NCBI GenBank assembly: GCA_029261535.1
Contig: JAJDBF010000010.1
Span: 1-64,000 of the forward strand
DNA from: Nitrospinaceae bacterium
GTDB lineage: Bacteria; Nitrospinota; Nitrospinia; Nitrospinales; Nitrospinaceae
Direction of reading: 5' to 3'
DNA length: 64,000 nt
Shown one piece after another: positions 34,011 through 43,067 of this stretch (positions within the stretch are counted from its first letter, which is position 1; every line of letters begins with the position of its first letter). The notes beneath the pieces are model-generated. The model was not told where the DNA came from, ran no database searches, and saw only the letters and a list, made by a program, of their open reading frames with translations. The position numbers and the translations under genes are program-made.

Positions 34011-34838
34011 ATGGCCAACCTGACTGAAAGTAATCTGCTCTCCATTTTTGGATTTGCCAGCGATGATGTGTTCATCGGCGGTGCCGAAGGTTGTGTCCTG
34101 CATTTCAATGGCAAGGACTGGACCACAATGGACACGGGAGGACGCTGGACGATCAAGGATATGTGGGGCCATGATCGGGAGAACCTTTACGCCGTCTGCA
34201 CCGATGGCAAAATTCTGCATTTCAATGGCACGGAATGGAAAATGATCGAGAGCGAAAATTTTCCTCCCATGCAAGGCATCTGGGGGTTGGGGCCGGATGA
34301 AATCTACGCCGTCTGCCGCCTCGGGAAAATTTCACGTTTCAATGGCACGGAATGGAAGTTCATGAGTTCTGGCACCAACAACGATGTTGCCAGCATCTGG
34401 GGTTGTGCAGAAGCCACCTATGCCGTGGGTGTCGATGGACTGGTGCTGAAACTGGAAGGCGATACTTGGAAGCGACTGACCTATAACTCGAACGAAGAGT
34501 TGTACGGCATTTATGGGTTTGGCCCGGAAAATATTTATTTTTGTGGATCGGATGGCGTGATCGTCCACTTTAATGGCGCTGAGTTTAAAGAAATGCCCAC
34601 CCGCACCATGGAATTCTTCCTTGATATCTGGGGGCCCAATGAAGACATGGTCTTCGCGGTGGGTGACCTCGGCATGATTATGTATCTGGATGGCGATCAA
34701 TGGACCCGCATCGAATCGAATACCGAGGAATACCTCACCGCTATCTGGGGAACGTCGGAAGATGATATTTATGCCGCCGGGGATCTGGGCCTTATCCTGC
34801 ACTGGGACGGCGAAGACTGGAAACAAATCACAGCCTGA
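34011..34838 (+). CDS. Beta-propeller repeat protein, second of a tandem pair
   Basis: Protein of 275 residues with about 6-7 repeats of the same kind as the gene before it, such as SIFGFASDDVFIGGAEG and CVLHFNGKDWTTMD, and AIWGTSEDDIYAAGDLG at the end. AAGG lies ten bases before its ATG, a weak binding site, so it may be translated on its own. It is followed by a strong terminator-like hairpin at 34948-34977 before trpE. Confidence 0.8.
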   Translation: MANLTESNLLSIFGFASDDVFIGGAEGCVLHFNGKDWTTMDTGGRWTIKDMWGHDRENLYAVCTDGKILHFNGTEWKMIESENFPPMQGIWGLGPDEIYAVCRLGKISRFNGTEWKFMSSGTNNDVASIWGCAEATYAVGVDGLVLKLEGDTWKRLTYNSNEELYGIYGFGPENIYFCGSDGVIVHFNGAEFKEMPTRTMEFFLDIWGPNEDMVFAVGDLGMIMYLDGDQWTRIESNTEEYLTAIWGTSEDDIYAAGDLGLILHWDGEDWKQITA

Positions 34839-34877
34839 TCCTGCCGTCCCCACCGGCCCCTTAACGCCGGGAAATCC

Positions 34878-34907
34878 TTGCCCTTCAACCTCCCTTCATG
34901 CTATGCT
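34878..34907 (+). promoter_or_regulatory. Possible trp operon promoter
   Basis: TTGCCC (34878-34883) and TATGCT (34902-34907), 18 bases apart, each matching four of six consensus bases. If real, transcription would start near 34914 and read through the hairpin at 34948-34977 before trpE. Weak evidence. Confidence 0.3.
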
Positions 34908-34947
34908 GTGTAGCTTAAACCCTTGATTTAACGGTCATTTATAGGGA

Positions 34948-34985
34948 CCTCCCAAGGTTGTACCCGGCCTTCGGAGGCTTTTTTT
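34948..34985 (+). terminator. Terminator or attenuator hairpin upstream of trpE
   Basis: CCTCCCAAGG (34948-34957) pairs with CCTTCGGAGG (34968-34977) with one mismatch and a ten-base loop, then CTTTTTTT (34978-34985). This is a clear intrinsic terminator. It lies 110 bases after the propeller gene and just before trpE, so it either ends that transcript or attenuates the trp operon. I found no Trp-rich leader peptide in the 110 bases. Confidence 0.8.
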
Positions 34986-34995
34986 AATTTTTACG

Positions 34996-36513
34996 ATGAA
35001 GGATGCCGATCCTTCCTTTTGTGCTGTCATGCTGTTCCCTACATTAGACGAATTCAAGGAAAAAGCCCGGCACGGGAATTTGATCCCTGTTTGCAAAGAG
35101 ATCATTGCCGATCTTGATACACCTGTGTCCGCTTACTTGAAAATCGGGCATGGGCCTTATTCCTTCCTGCTCGAAAGTATAGAAGGCGGCGAAAAGTGGG
35201 CACGCTACTGCTTCCTCGGCTGTAACCCTTCAACAGTTGTCCGTACAAAAGGCAACACGGTGACCATCGAGTCCGGTGGCAAAACTGAAACGCGCACTCT
35301 TGAAGGGGAATCACCCCTGTCGGCATTACGCAATATTTTGAAGGAATACGAACCTGTTGTAGACGACAGGTTGCCCCGTTTTTTTGGTGGAGCTGTCGGA
35401 TTCATCAGCTATGACATGGTGCGTTATTTTGAGGATTTACCGGATGCCACAGAGAATGATTTGGATTTGCCGGACTCGCTGTTTGTTATCACCGACACCC
35501 TTTTGATATTCGATAATGTTTCCCACACCATCAAGATTGTCTCCAACGCCCATACGGATGAGGGGGAAGTTGAGGATGTGTACCGGGAAACCCTCGAAAA
35601 AATAGAGAAACTGGAGCAGTTACTTCGCCAACCAACTCCGGAAATAAAAATGGCACCGGCGACCAACGCTCCGGCAACCTTTGAATCCAATTTCGAAAAA
35701 ACTGATTTTTTGAAAGCGGTCGACCGGATCAAAGAATACATCACCGAGGGTGATGCCATTCAGGTGGTGCTGGCGCAACGCTTGAAATTCAACATCAGTC
35801 AGGACCCGTTCACTGTTTATCGCGCTTTGCGGACGATCAATCCATCGCCGTATATGTACTATCTTAATTTTGGCGATGTGCAAATTGTCGGTTCATCGCC
35901 CGAGGTGCTGGTGCGCCTTGAAAATGGCCAGGTGGAAGTGAGACCCATTGCGGGAACCCGACCACGGGGTAAGGATGAAGCGGAGGATGTCAGCCTCGCT
36001 GAAGAATTATTACAGGATGAAAAGGAAATTGCAGAGCACATCATGCTGGTGGACCTCGGACGCAATGACCTCGGTCGCGTTTCCAAGACACATAGTGTGA
36101 ACGTCAATGAACAATTTACTGTTGAACGCTATTCCCATGTGATGCACATCGTATCGAATGTCCGCGGACAATTAAGCGACGGACTCGATAGTTTTGATGT
36201 GCTTGAAGCCACTTTCCCGGCGGGAACGCTCAGTGGCGCTCCTAAAATACGCGCGATGGAAATCATTGACGAACTGGAGCCGACGCGACGCGGCGTGTAT
36301 GGGGGAGCGGTCGGTTATATCAGTTTCAACGGCAACATGGACACCGCCATCGCGATCCGTACCCTTGTCATAAAAGGCAGAACCGCCTACCTCGGCGTGG
36401 GGGCTGGCATTGTCGCAGACTCCGTTCCCGAAAAAGAGTTTGAAGAAACCATGAACAAGGGCAAGGCCCTGCTCAAGGCCATAGAGCTTGCTGAAAAGGG
36501 GCTTCAGCCATGA
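34996..36513 (+). CDS. trpE: Anthranilate synthase component I
   Basis: Makes anthranilate from chorismate and ammonia, the first committed step of tryptophan synthesis. At 505 residues, it has the chorismate-enzyme core with [11 protein letters not shown]-like residues ([17 protein letters not shown]), [28 protein letters not shown], and [18 protein letters not shown]. The N-terminal LLES motif in [11 protein letters not shown] is the feedback site for tryptophan. The start is uncertain: ATG at 34996 lacks a Shine-Dalgarno, and ATG at 35029 is an alternative. trpG follows with a 4-base overlap. Confidence 0.97.
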   Translation: MKDADPSFCAVMLFPTLDEFKEKARHGNLIPVCKEIIADLDTPVSAYLKIGHGPYSFLLESIEGGEKWARYCFLGCNPSTVVRTKGNTVTIESGGKTETRTLEGESPLSALRNILKEYEPVVDDRLPRFFGGAVGFISYDMVRYFEDLPDATENDLDLPDSLFVITDTLLIFDNVSHTIKIVSNAHTDEGEVEDVYRETLEKIEKLEQLLRQPTPEIKMAPATNAPATFESNFEKTDFLKAVDRIKEYITEGDAIQVVLAQRLKFNISQDPFTVYRALRTINPSPYMYYLNFGDVQIVGSSPEVLVRLENGQVEVRPIAGTRPRGKDEAEDVSLAEELLQDEKEIAEHIMLVDLGRNDLGRVSKTHSVNVNEQFTVERYSHVMHIVSNVRGQLSDGLDSFDVLEATFPAGTLSGAPKIRAMEIIDELEPTRRGVYGGAVGYISFNGNMDTAIAIRTLVIKGRTAYLGVGAGIVADSVPEKEFEETMNKGKALLKAIELAEKGLQP

Positions 36514-37076
36514 TCCTCATGCTCGACAACTATGACTCCTTCACCTACAACCTGGTGCAGTATCTTGGGGAACTGGGTGCGGACATGCAGGTGTTTCGCA
36601 ATGACAAGGTCACACTTGAGGAAATTCAGAAAATGAAACCCGAAAAAATTGTGATTTCTCCGGGACCCTGCACTCCGGAAAAAGCGGGACTCTCAGTCGA
36701 TGTGGTGAAACAGTTTGCAGGCAAAGTGCCGATCCTTGGTGTATGCCTGGGGCACCAATCGGTGGCCTCCGCTTTCGGCGGTGAAATAATCAAAGCCTCG
36801 CGCATCATGCACGGAAAAACTTCAATGATTCACCATGATGATAAAACCATCTTCAAAGGATTGCCTCAACCCTTTCAGGCAACGCGCTATCACTCCCTGG
36901 TGGTGAAACGTGAAACTCTGCCCGATTGTTTTGAGGTGTCAGCCTGGACCGAACAGGATGAAATCATGGGCATCCGGCATAAAACACTGGCAGTAGAAGG
37001 TGTGCAGTTTCATCCAGAATCTATCCTGACCTTGCAGGGCAAAGACCTGTTAAAAAATTTTCTGGTGGGAGCCTGA
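36510..37076 (+). CDS. trpG: Anthranilate synthase component II (glutamine amidotransferase)
   Basis: Provides ammonia from glutamine to TrpE. 188 residues, class I glutamine amidotransferase: [16 protein letters not shown] at the start, the catalytic Cys in [16 protein letters not shown], and the His/Glu pair in [14 protein letters not shown] overlap with trpE gives coupling and equal amounts. Some such subunits also serve folate synthesis (PabA), but the context assigns TrpG. Confidence 0.95.
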   Translation: MILMLDNYDSFTYNLVQYLGELGADMQVFRNDKVTLEEIQKMKPEKIVISPGPCTPEKAGLSVDVVKQFAGKVPILGVCLGHQSVASAFGGEIIKASRIMHGKTSMIHHDDKTIFKGLPQPFQATRYHSLVVKRETLPDCFEVSAWTEQDEIMGIRHKTLAVEGVQFHPESILTLQGKDLLKNFLVGA

Positions 37077-37088
37077 GCGAAAATCACC

Positions 37089-38102
37089 ATGAAAGCTTTA
37101 TTACAAAAAGTAGTCGAAGGGCAGGACCTTTCGGAAGAAGAAATGAGGGTGGCGATGACCGGCATCATGGAAGGCACCGTGTCCCCGACAATTGTCGGAG
37201 CCTTTCTCACGGCTCTCAGGATGAAAGGGGAAACGGTTTCAGAAATCCTGGGGGCGGCGCGTGTTCTGCGCGACAAATCCGAAAAAATCGCTTGCCCAGA
37301 ATCACCTGCGGTCGATACCTGCGGTACCGGCGGCGATGGAGCCGATACATTTAATATTTCGACCACGTCTGCTTTTGTGGTGGCCGGTGCCGGGGTGCGT
37401 GTCGCCAAACACGGCAACCGCGCCGTGTCCAGCAAAGCGGGTAGTGCCGATGTTTTGTCAGCCCTCGGAGTCAAGCTCGACATCGATCGTTCGCGTGTGG
37501 AACAATGCCTCCGGGAAATCGGCATTGGTTTTTTGTTCGCACCATCATTTCATCCAGCGATGAAACATGCGGCCCCCATTCGTAAAGAACTTGGATTGAG
37601 AACTGTCTTCAATTTATTAGGGCCACTCACCAATCCGGCAGGGGTCCCGGCCCAGGTCATTGGTGTTTACGATGACAAATGGCGCGAGTCCATTGCCAAT
37701 GTGCTGAAAGGTTTAGGCTGTGAGCGCGCCATGGTGGTGCATGGTGAAGATGGCCTGGATGAAATCACACTGGCGGCTGATACCAGGGTGTCGGAATTAA
37801 AGGGCGGGAATATTTCCGAAGGGGTTATTGATCCAACTGAATTTGGATTTACCTACTGTTGCGAAGAGGATCTGGCAGGAGGGGATGCCGAGGCGAATGC
37901 AAAAATCCTGCGGGAAATTCTGGACGGTTCCGGTGGACCGCCACGGGATGTTATTCTGCTCAATGCAGGTGCGGCCATTTACACCAGCGGTGCTGTAGAA
38001 TCCCTGGAAGATGGCATTGCCAGCGCAAGGCAGTCCCTCAACTCCGGTTCAGCAAGACAAAAACTCAAAGATTTATGTCGACTGACCAATGCAGATAAGT
38101 GA
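37089..38102 (+). CDS. trpD: Anthranilate phosphoribosyltransferase
   Basis: Transfers phosphoribose from PRPP to anthranilate. 337 residues, with the PRPP loop in DTCGTGGDGADTFNISTTSAFVVAG (DTCGTGGDG), KHGNRAVSSKAGSADVLSALG for the substrate site, and FNLLGPLTNPAG. Starts 12 bases after trpG in the same operon. Confidence 0.97.
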   Translation: MKALLQKVVEGQDLSEEEMRVAMTGIMEGTVSPTIVGAFLTALRMKGETVSEILGAARVLRDKSEKIACPESPAVDTCGTGGDGADTFNISTTSAFVVAGAGVRVAKHGNRAVSSKAGSADVLSALGVKLDIDRSRVEQCLREIGIGFLFAPSFHPAMKHAAPIRKELGLRTVFNLLGPLTNPAGVPAQVIGVYDDKWRESIANVLKGLGCERAMVVHGEDGLDEITLAADTRVSELKGGNISEGVIDPTEFGFTYCCEEDLAGGDAEANAKILREILDGSGGPPRDVILLNAGAAIYTSGAVESLEDGIASARQSLNSGSARQKLKDLCRLTNADK

Positions 38103-38108
38103 AGAGTG

Positions 38109-38909
38109 ATGGCTAATATTCTCGATAAAATTTTTGCCGACAAAAAGGAGGAACTGGTAGGAACACAATCCAGTCGCCCTTTGTCTGAATTGAAAACCCG
38201 GATAAAAAGTCGGCACAAGCCCAAGCCAGTTATCCCGGCGTTACGCGATGGTAAAGGCTCGCGCATCATAGCCGAGATCAAACGGCGCACGCCTTTCAAG
38301 GGTGAGCTTGTCGAAAACTTCGATGCTGAGGCGATAGCCCGCGACTATGCGGATCACGGTGCGGCGGCTATTTCGATCCTGACGGAGTCCATTCATTTTG
38401 GAGGTGACCTTGATTATCTGGATCGCATTTCATTTGAGGTGTCGATTCCCATCATCCGCAAGGATTTTATTTTCGCGGAGTATCAGGTTTATGAAGCCCG
38501 CGCCTTTGGGGCCGATTTTTTTCTGTTGATTGCCACCTCGCTGGATAAAAATCAATTGTGCGATTTGAAAGCTCTGGGTGCGGAACTTGGAATGCCTGCA
38601 TTGATAGAAACTCATGATGAAGCCGACCTTGAAAAAGCATTTTATGCAGAATCAGATTTAATTGGAATCAACAATCGTGATCTGACTTCCGGCAAGACGG
38701 ACTTGAATATTACCCGGCGTTTGCTCAAAATGGTAAAAGCTACAGGCGACCCGACCCTTGTTTGCGAAAGTGGGATCAAGGGACGCGAAGAAATCGAAGA
38801 ATTCGAGAGGGCAGGGGTGCATTCGTTTTTGATCGGCGAGACACTCATGCGAGCCGAATCTATTCCGGACAAATTGTGCGAGTTATTGGGCCATGAAAAA
38901 ACCGCATAG
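38109..38909 (+). CDS. trpC: Indole-3-glycerol phosphate synthase
   Basis: Closes the indole ring from carboxyphenylamino-deoxyribulose phosphate, releasing CO2. The protein is 266 residues from the ATG at 38109 (a GTG codon directly precedes it). TIM-barrel residues: IAEIKRRTPFKGELVENFD, ILTESIHFGGDLDYLD, IRKDFIFAEYQVYEARAFGAD, IGINNRDLTSGKTDL, and VCESGIKGREEIE. It ends after the start of trpF, overlapping 17 bases. Confidence 0.96.
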   Translation: MANILDKIFADKKEELVGTQSSRPLSELKTRIKSRHKPKPVIPALRDGKGSRIIAEIKRRTPFKGELVENFDAEAIARDYADHGAAAISILTESIHFGGDLDYLDRISFEVSIPIIRKDFIFAEYQVYEARAFGADFFLLIATSLDKNQLCDLKALGAELGMPALIETHDEADLEKAFYAESDLIGINNRDLTSGKTDLNITRRLLKMVKATGDPTLVCESGIKGREEIEEFERAGVHSFLIGETLMRAESIPDKLCELLGHEKTA

Positions 38910-39528
38910 GGTAAAGGTCAAGGTTTGCGGGATGACCTGTGTTGATGACGCGCTGGCGGCAGTGGAACTGGGCGCGGATGCTGTTGGCTTCATCTTTTAT
39001 AAAAAGAGTCCACGCGCCGTGACGATCATTCAGGCAAAAAAGATTGTTAAGGAGTTGCCTCCGTTTGTTCATCGTGTTGGCGTGTTCGTCAATGAAAGCG
39101 TTGAACGTGTAAATGAAATTAAAGCTAAACTGGGGTTGGATGTTGCTCAGTTGCACGGTGATGAATCGCCCGCCATGTGCAGGAAAATAAAATCACGTGT
39201 CCTGAAAGCCATTCGGGTGAGCGACCGCTCTTCACTGTCTGATTTGGCCCGCTATAAAGTTGATGGATTTTTACTGGATGCGTTTCATCCCGGAGTCTAC
39301 GGCGGCACTGGTAAAGTGTTCGACTGGAAGTTGGCTAAGCAAGCCGGGAAGTTTGGCAGAGTCATTGTCGCGGGTGGATTGACCTCGGACAATGTAGTCA
39401 CTGCCATTAACAAATCGAAGCCGTACGGAGTCGATGTCTGTTCGGGAGTAGAAAAATCTCCGGGCGTTAAGGACATTAGAAAATTGCGCGCATTTTTAAA
39501 TGCAGTGCGCAGAGCCAATCAGGAGTAA
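38893..39528 (+). CDS. trpF: Phosphoribosylanthranilate isomerase
   Basis: Amadori isomerisation of phosphoribosylanthranilate. 211 residues, TIM barrel. KVCGMTCVDDALAAVELGADAVGFIF gives the catalytic Cys in KVCGMT; VGVFVNESVERV, VAQLHGDESP, FLLDAFHPGVYGGTGKVFDW and VIVAGGLTSDNV are the phosphate and catalytic Asp regions; VDVCSGVEKSPGVKD ends it. It is separate from trpC, unlike the fused enterobacterial form. Confidence 0.96.
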   Translation: MKKPHRVKVKVCGMTCVDDALAAVELGADAVGFIFYKKSPRAVTIIQAKKIVKELPPFVHRVGVFVNESVERVNEIKAKLGLDVAQLHGDESPAMCRKIKSRVLKAIRVSDRSSLSDLARYKVDGFLLDAFHPGVYGGTGKVFDWKLAKQAGKFGRVIVAGGLTSDNVVTAINKSKPYGVDVCSGVEKSPGVKDIRKLRAFLNAVRRANQE

Positions 39529-39531
39529 GTA

Positions 39532-40731
39532 ATGGCAACACCCATTTTACCGGATATACGAGGTCATTTTGGCCAGTTCGGCGGCAAATACGTTATCGAA
39601 ACTCTTATGCCTGCGTTGGAAGAGCTGGAAATTTTATACGATGAGGCTGTCAAAGACCCGGAGTTTATCAAGGAACTTGAATATTACCTGCGGCAGTATG
39701 TCGGCAGACCCTCGCCTTTGTATTTTGCGAAAAGCCTGACTGAGCAATTGGGCGGTGCCAAGATTTACCTGAAGCGGGAAGATCTCAACCACACTGGGGC
39801 GCATAAAATAAACAATACCATTGGCTCGGCCCTGCTCACCCTTCGCATGGGAAAGAAACGGGTGATAGCAGAAACCGGTGCCGGTCAGCATGGTGTGGCC
39901 AGTGCCACGGCGGCGGCATTGTTTGGTCTGGAGTGCGACGTGTTCATGGGCGAAGAAGACATGAAACGGCAAGCTCTGAATGTTTTTCGGATGGAATTGC
40001 TCGGTGCTCGTGTGATCCCGGTAACTTCTGGAACGCGTACTTTAAAAGACGCGACCAGTGAGGCGATCCGCAACTGGATCACCACTGTGGAAAGCACTCA
40101 CTATATAATCGGTTCGGTGGTCGGCCCGCATCCGTTTCCAAAAATTGTGCGCGATTTTCAACGCGTTATCGGCGATGAGGCACGCGAGCAGATTCAGGAG
40201 ATTGAAGGACGTTTGCCCGATGTCTGCGTCGCCTGTGTTGGCGGCGGCAGTAATGCCATGGGATTATTCTATCCCTTTCGTGAAGATGAATCGGTGCGAT
40301 TGATCGGAGTGGAAGCCGCTGGTCACGGTGTGGAAACAGACAAACACGGTGCCTCCCTGACTAAGGGGGATGTCGGAGTCCTGCACGGTATGAAAAGTTA
40401 TCTACTCTATGATGAAGACGGACAAATCAAAGAAGCCCACTCGATATCTGCGGGACTTGACTATCCGGGTGTGGGTTGCGAACACAGTCATTACAAGGAG
40501 TCGGGCCGGGCAGACTATGTCGCCATCACCGACAAGCAGGCATTGGAAGGTTTGAAATTATTGTCGCGCACCGAGGGAATCATCCCTGCACTTGAATCGG
40601 CGCATGCCATTTCCTATCTGGAGCAGTTGGCTCCTGAAATGGGCAAAGATCAAATCATCGTTGTTTGTCTTTCCGGACGCGGTGATAAAGATGTGCAACA
40701 GGTCGCAGATCTATTGAAAACTGACACATGA
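39532..40731 (+). CDS. trpB: Tryptophan synthase beta chain
   Basis: Joins indole and serine to tryptophan with PLP. 399 residues, class TrpB1. PLP lysine is in HTGAHKINN, the catalytic EAH-like region in [33 protein letters not shown] binds PLP phosphate, and the C-terminus has SGRGDKDV. Follows trpF by three bases and overlaps trpA by four. Confidence 0.97.
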   Translation: MATPILPDIRGHFGQFGGKYVIETLMPALEELEILYDEAVKDPEFIKELEYYLRQYVGRPSPLYFAKSLTEQLGGAKIYLKREDLNHTGAHKINNTIGSALLTLRMGKKRVIAETGAGQHGVASATAAALFGLECDVFMGEEDMKRQALNVFRMELLGARVIPVTSGTRTLKDATSEAIRNWITTVESTHYIIGSVVGPHPFPKIVRDFQRVIGDEAREQIQEIEGRLPDVCVACVGGGSNAMGLFYPFREDESVRLIGVEAAGHGVETDKHGASLTKGDVGVLHGMKSYLLYDEDGQIKEAHSISAGLDYPGVGCEHSHYKESGRADYVAITDKQALEGLKLLSRTEGIIPALESAHAISYLEQLAPEMGKDQIIVVCLSGRGDKDVQQVADLLKTDT

Positions 40732-41540
40732 AAATCAGGAAAACAGTGAGCCGAATAACAGAAACATTTGAACGATTAAAATCAGAGAATCAAAAAGCTC
40801 TGGTGGCGTTTATCACCGCCGGGGATCCGGATCTCCCGACCACACAGGAAATCTTTTCAGCCGTTGAAGAAGGTGGAGCCGATATCATTGAACTTGGCGT
40901 GCCTTTCTCTGATCCTCTGGCGGATGGTCCGGTGATTCAGGCTTCGGCGCAACGTGCGCTTAAATCAGGAACAACCCTTAAAAAAATTCTCACACTCGTT
41001 GGTGATATTCGAAAAAACTCTGAACTGCCGATTGTGTTGATGACCAGTTACAACCCGGTCTGGGTTTATGGTCCCAAGCAGTTTATTGAGGATGTAACCA
41101 ACGCTGGAGTGGACGGAATGATTATCCCGGACCTGCCGCCGGAGGAAGCGGGAGAATTTGAAACCGATTCAAAAGCGAGCCATCTGGACTTGATCTATTT
41201 GCTGGCACCGACCAGTACAGCGAAACGAATATCCTGGATTGGCGGCAAGAGCCGGGGCTTCATCTACTATGTGTCATTGACCGGGACAACCGGTGTACGA
41301 ACCGGATTGGCAGATGGTGTGAAAGAGAAAGTAAGTGCCATCAAAAAAGCCACTTCCCTGCCTGTTCTGATTGGTTTCGGCATATCCAGTCCGGACAACG
41401 CGAAACAAGCCTCAGCCATCAGCGATGGTGTCATCGTTGGCAGTGCTATTGTGCGACTTATAGAAAGTACTACCAATTCGCAAGACAGATTATGCAAGGT
41501 CAAAGAATTTGTCAGTCAAATGAAGCAGGCCTTGGCCTGA
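40728..41540 (+). CDS. trpA: Tryptophan synthase alpha chain
   Basis: Cleaves indole-3-glycerol phosphate to indole and glyceraldehyde-3-phosphate. 270 residues, TIM barrel: the catalytic Glu in [19 protein letters not shown], the catalytic Asp in [26 protein letters not shown] for the phosphate, and [12 protein letters not shown]. The ATGA overlap with trpB gives balanced synthesis of the complex. It ends the operon core; a glycosyltransferase gene follows after 12 bases. Confidence 0.97.
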   Translation: MKIRKTVSRITETFERLKSENQKALVAFITAGDPDLPTTQEIFSAVEEGGADIIELGVPFSDPLADGPVIQASAQRALKSGTTLKKILTLVGDIRKNSELPIVLMTSYNPVWVYGPKQFIEDVTNAGVDGMIIPDLPPEEAGEFETDSKASHLDLIYLLAPTSTAKRISWIGGKSRGFIYYVSLTGTTGVRTGLADGVKEKVSAIKKATSLPVLIGFGISSPDNAKQASAISDGVIVGSAIVRLIESTTNSQDRLCKVKEFVSQMKQALA

Positions 41541-41552
41541 TAGCGTTATTTA

Positions 41553-42236
41553 ATGCCACAAAAAATATCAATCATCATTCCCGCCTTCAATGAAGAGTCA
41601 TCCATAGGGCTTGTTCTCTCTGCCTTGCCCAAAGAAATCCTTCACGAAATAATCGTGGTCAACAATGCCTCGACAGACAACACAGTGGCTGTTGCGCGCG
41701 AGCATGGGGCACGAATTGTAGACGAATCGCGCCGTGGCTATGGCAGTGCCTGTCTAGCCGGAATCGCTCATTTGGATGATCCGGATATCGTGGTGTTTCT
41801 CGATGGGGATTTCAGTGACTACCCGGAAGAGATCATTAAATTACTTGAGCCCATTGAAGATGGGCAGGTCGACTTTGTTCTGGGCAGTCGAATGATCCTT
41901 GGTGAATCGAGGCAAGCCCTCCTGCCGCAGGCTCGTTATGGCAATCGATTGGCGGTTTTCCTGATCCGCCTGTTTTTCCGACAGCGTTATACCGATCTTG
42001 GCCCTTTTCGGGCGATCCGCTATGAGTCTCTGAAACGGCTGAAGATGCAGGATATCGACTTTGGCTGGACGGTCGAAATGCAGATCAAGGCCGTGCGGGA
42101 AAAACTCAGGATACTGGAAATCCCGGTCCGCTACCGCGAACGCGTGGGGATCTCCAAAATTACCGGGACGATTTCAGGGACGTTTCGAGCCGGGACAAAA
42201 ATCATATACACCATAATTAAATATTTGCTAATCTAG
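41553..42236 (+). CDS. Glycosyltransferase family 2 protein
   Basis: Cytosolic or membrane-associated GT-A enzyme of 227 residues, of the polyprenol-phosphate mannose/glucose synthase type. It begins ISIIIPAFNEESSIGLVLSALP, has VVNNASTDNTVAVAREHGA, and the metal-binding DGD in VVFLDGDFSDYPEE. The acceptor region has RYGNRLAVFLIRLFF and later YRERVGISKITGTISGTF. No membrane segment follows, as in the short DPM1-type form. Its start lies 12 bases after trpA, so it may be read from the trp transcript, though a biochemical link to tryptophan is not evident. Confidence 0.9.
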   Translation: MPQKISIIIPAFNEESSIGLVLSALPKEILHEIIVVNNASTDNTVAVAREHGARIVDESRRGYGSACLAGIAHLDDPDIVVFLDGDFSDYPEEIIKLLEPIEDGQVDFVLGSRMILGESRQALLPQARYGNRLAVFLIRLFFRQRYTDLGPFRAIRYESLKRLKMQDIDFGWTVEMQIKAVREKLRILEIPVRYRERVGISKITGTISGTFRAGTKIIYTIIKYLLI

Positions 42237-42265
42237 GTTGGTTGGAATCAATCTGGAGACAAGCT

Positions 42266-43066
42266 GTGGTTACGACGCGCCAAGGAATATCGGGTCCATT
42301 GTTGATTTTATTTATCGGGCTCTTTTTATTTGGAATGGCAGGATATGCCTCTGCCGTGGATGTTGTCAAACTGATCGACAGTCGTCTCAGTTCCGATGGC
42401 AAAACGCTCGACCTTAGCGGTGCCCGCATTGGTCCCAAGGGCACAAAAATACTAGTGAACGATCCCCGGCTGGTGAATGTCACCACGTTGCTTCTTCAGG
42501 GCAACCGCATTCAATACAAGGGGATGAAAATCCTCGCCGAATCTCCACACTTGGCCCAATTGGAGCACCTGGACCTCTTCGGAAATTTTTTGGGTGATCG
42601 GGGTATTCAGGCACTCACTCGCTCACCTTATATCAAAAATCTTGTCACACTGAAATTGTGGAAAAACGAAGTGGGGGAGGACGGGGTGCGTCTATTGTCC
42701 GAGTCACAACACTTTTCCCAATTAAAAACACTTTTACTCAGCGACAACCTCATTACACCGGAGGGTATCCGCTACCTCACGCAGTCGAGGGGATTCGAGA
42801 CTCTTGAGATACTGAGTTTGTTTCGCAACGAATTAGGCGATGAAGGGGCCACAGCTCTGGCCGAGGCAGAACATTTGAAGAGTGTGAGCAAGTTGTTTGT
42901 CGGACAAAATAATATAGGTGACGAGGGGGCTGTTGCCTTGATCAAGTCGGATAAATTCCCTAACCTGCAGGTGCTGGATATCAGTCAGAATTCACTCGGA
43001 GAAAAAACTCTGCGCGCGGTATTCAAATACAACCCTGATAGAAAACGACAAATAGTCACGCGTTGA
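42266..43066 (+). CDS. Secreted leucine-rich-repeat protein
   Basis: Exported protein of 266 residues: signal sequence (LLILFIGLFLFGMAGYASA) then ribonuclease-inhibitor-type repeats, e.g. LVTLKLWKNEVGEDGVRLLSES and LEILSLFRNELGDEGATALAEA. GTG at 42266 has GGAG seven bases upstream and is the best start; a TTG at 42242 opens the frame. It resembles the cytosolic LRR protein at 32119 but is exported. One base separates it from the following NHL gene, so both are co-expressed. Confidence 0.85.
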   Translation: MVTTRQGISGPLLILFIGLFLFGMAGYASAVDVVKLIDSRLSSDGKTLDLSGARIGPKGTKILVNDPRLVNVTTLLLQGNRIQYKGMKILAESPHLAQLEHLDLFGNFLGDRGIQALTRSPYIKNLVTLKLWKNEVGEDGVRLLSESQHFSQLKTLLLSDNLITPEGIRYLTQSRGFETLEILSLFRNELGDEGATALAEAEHLKSVSKLFVGQNNIGDEGAVALIKSDKFPNLQVLDISQNSLGEKTLRAVFKYNPDRKRQIVTR

Positions 43067-43067
43067 A

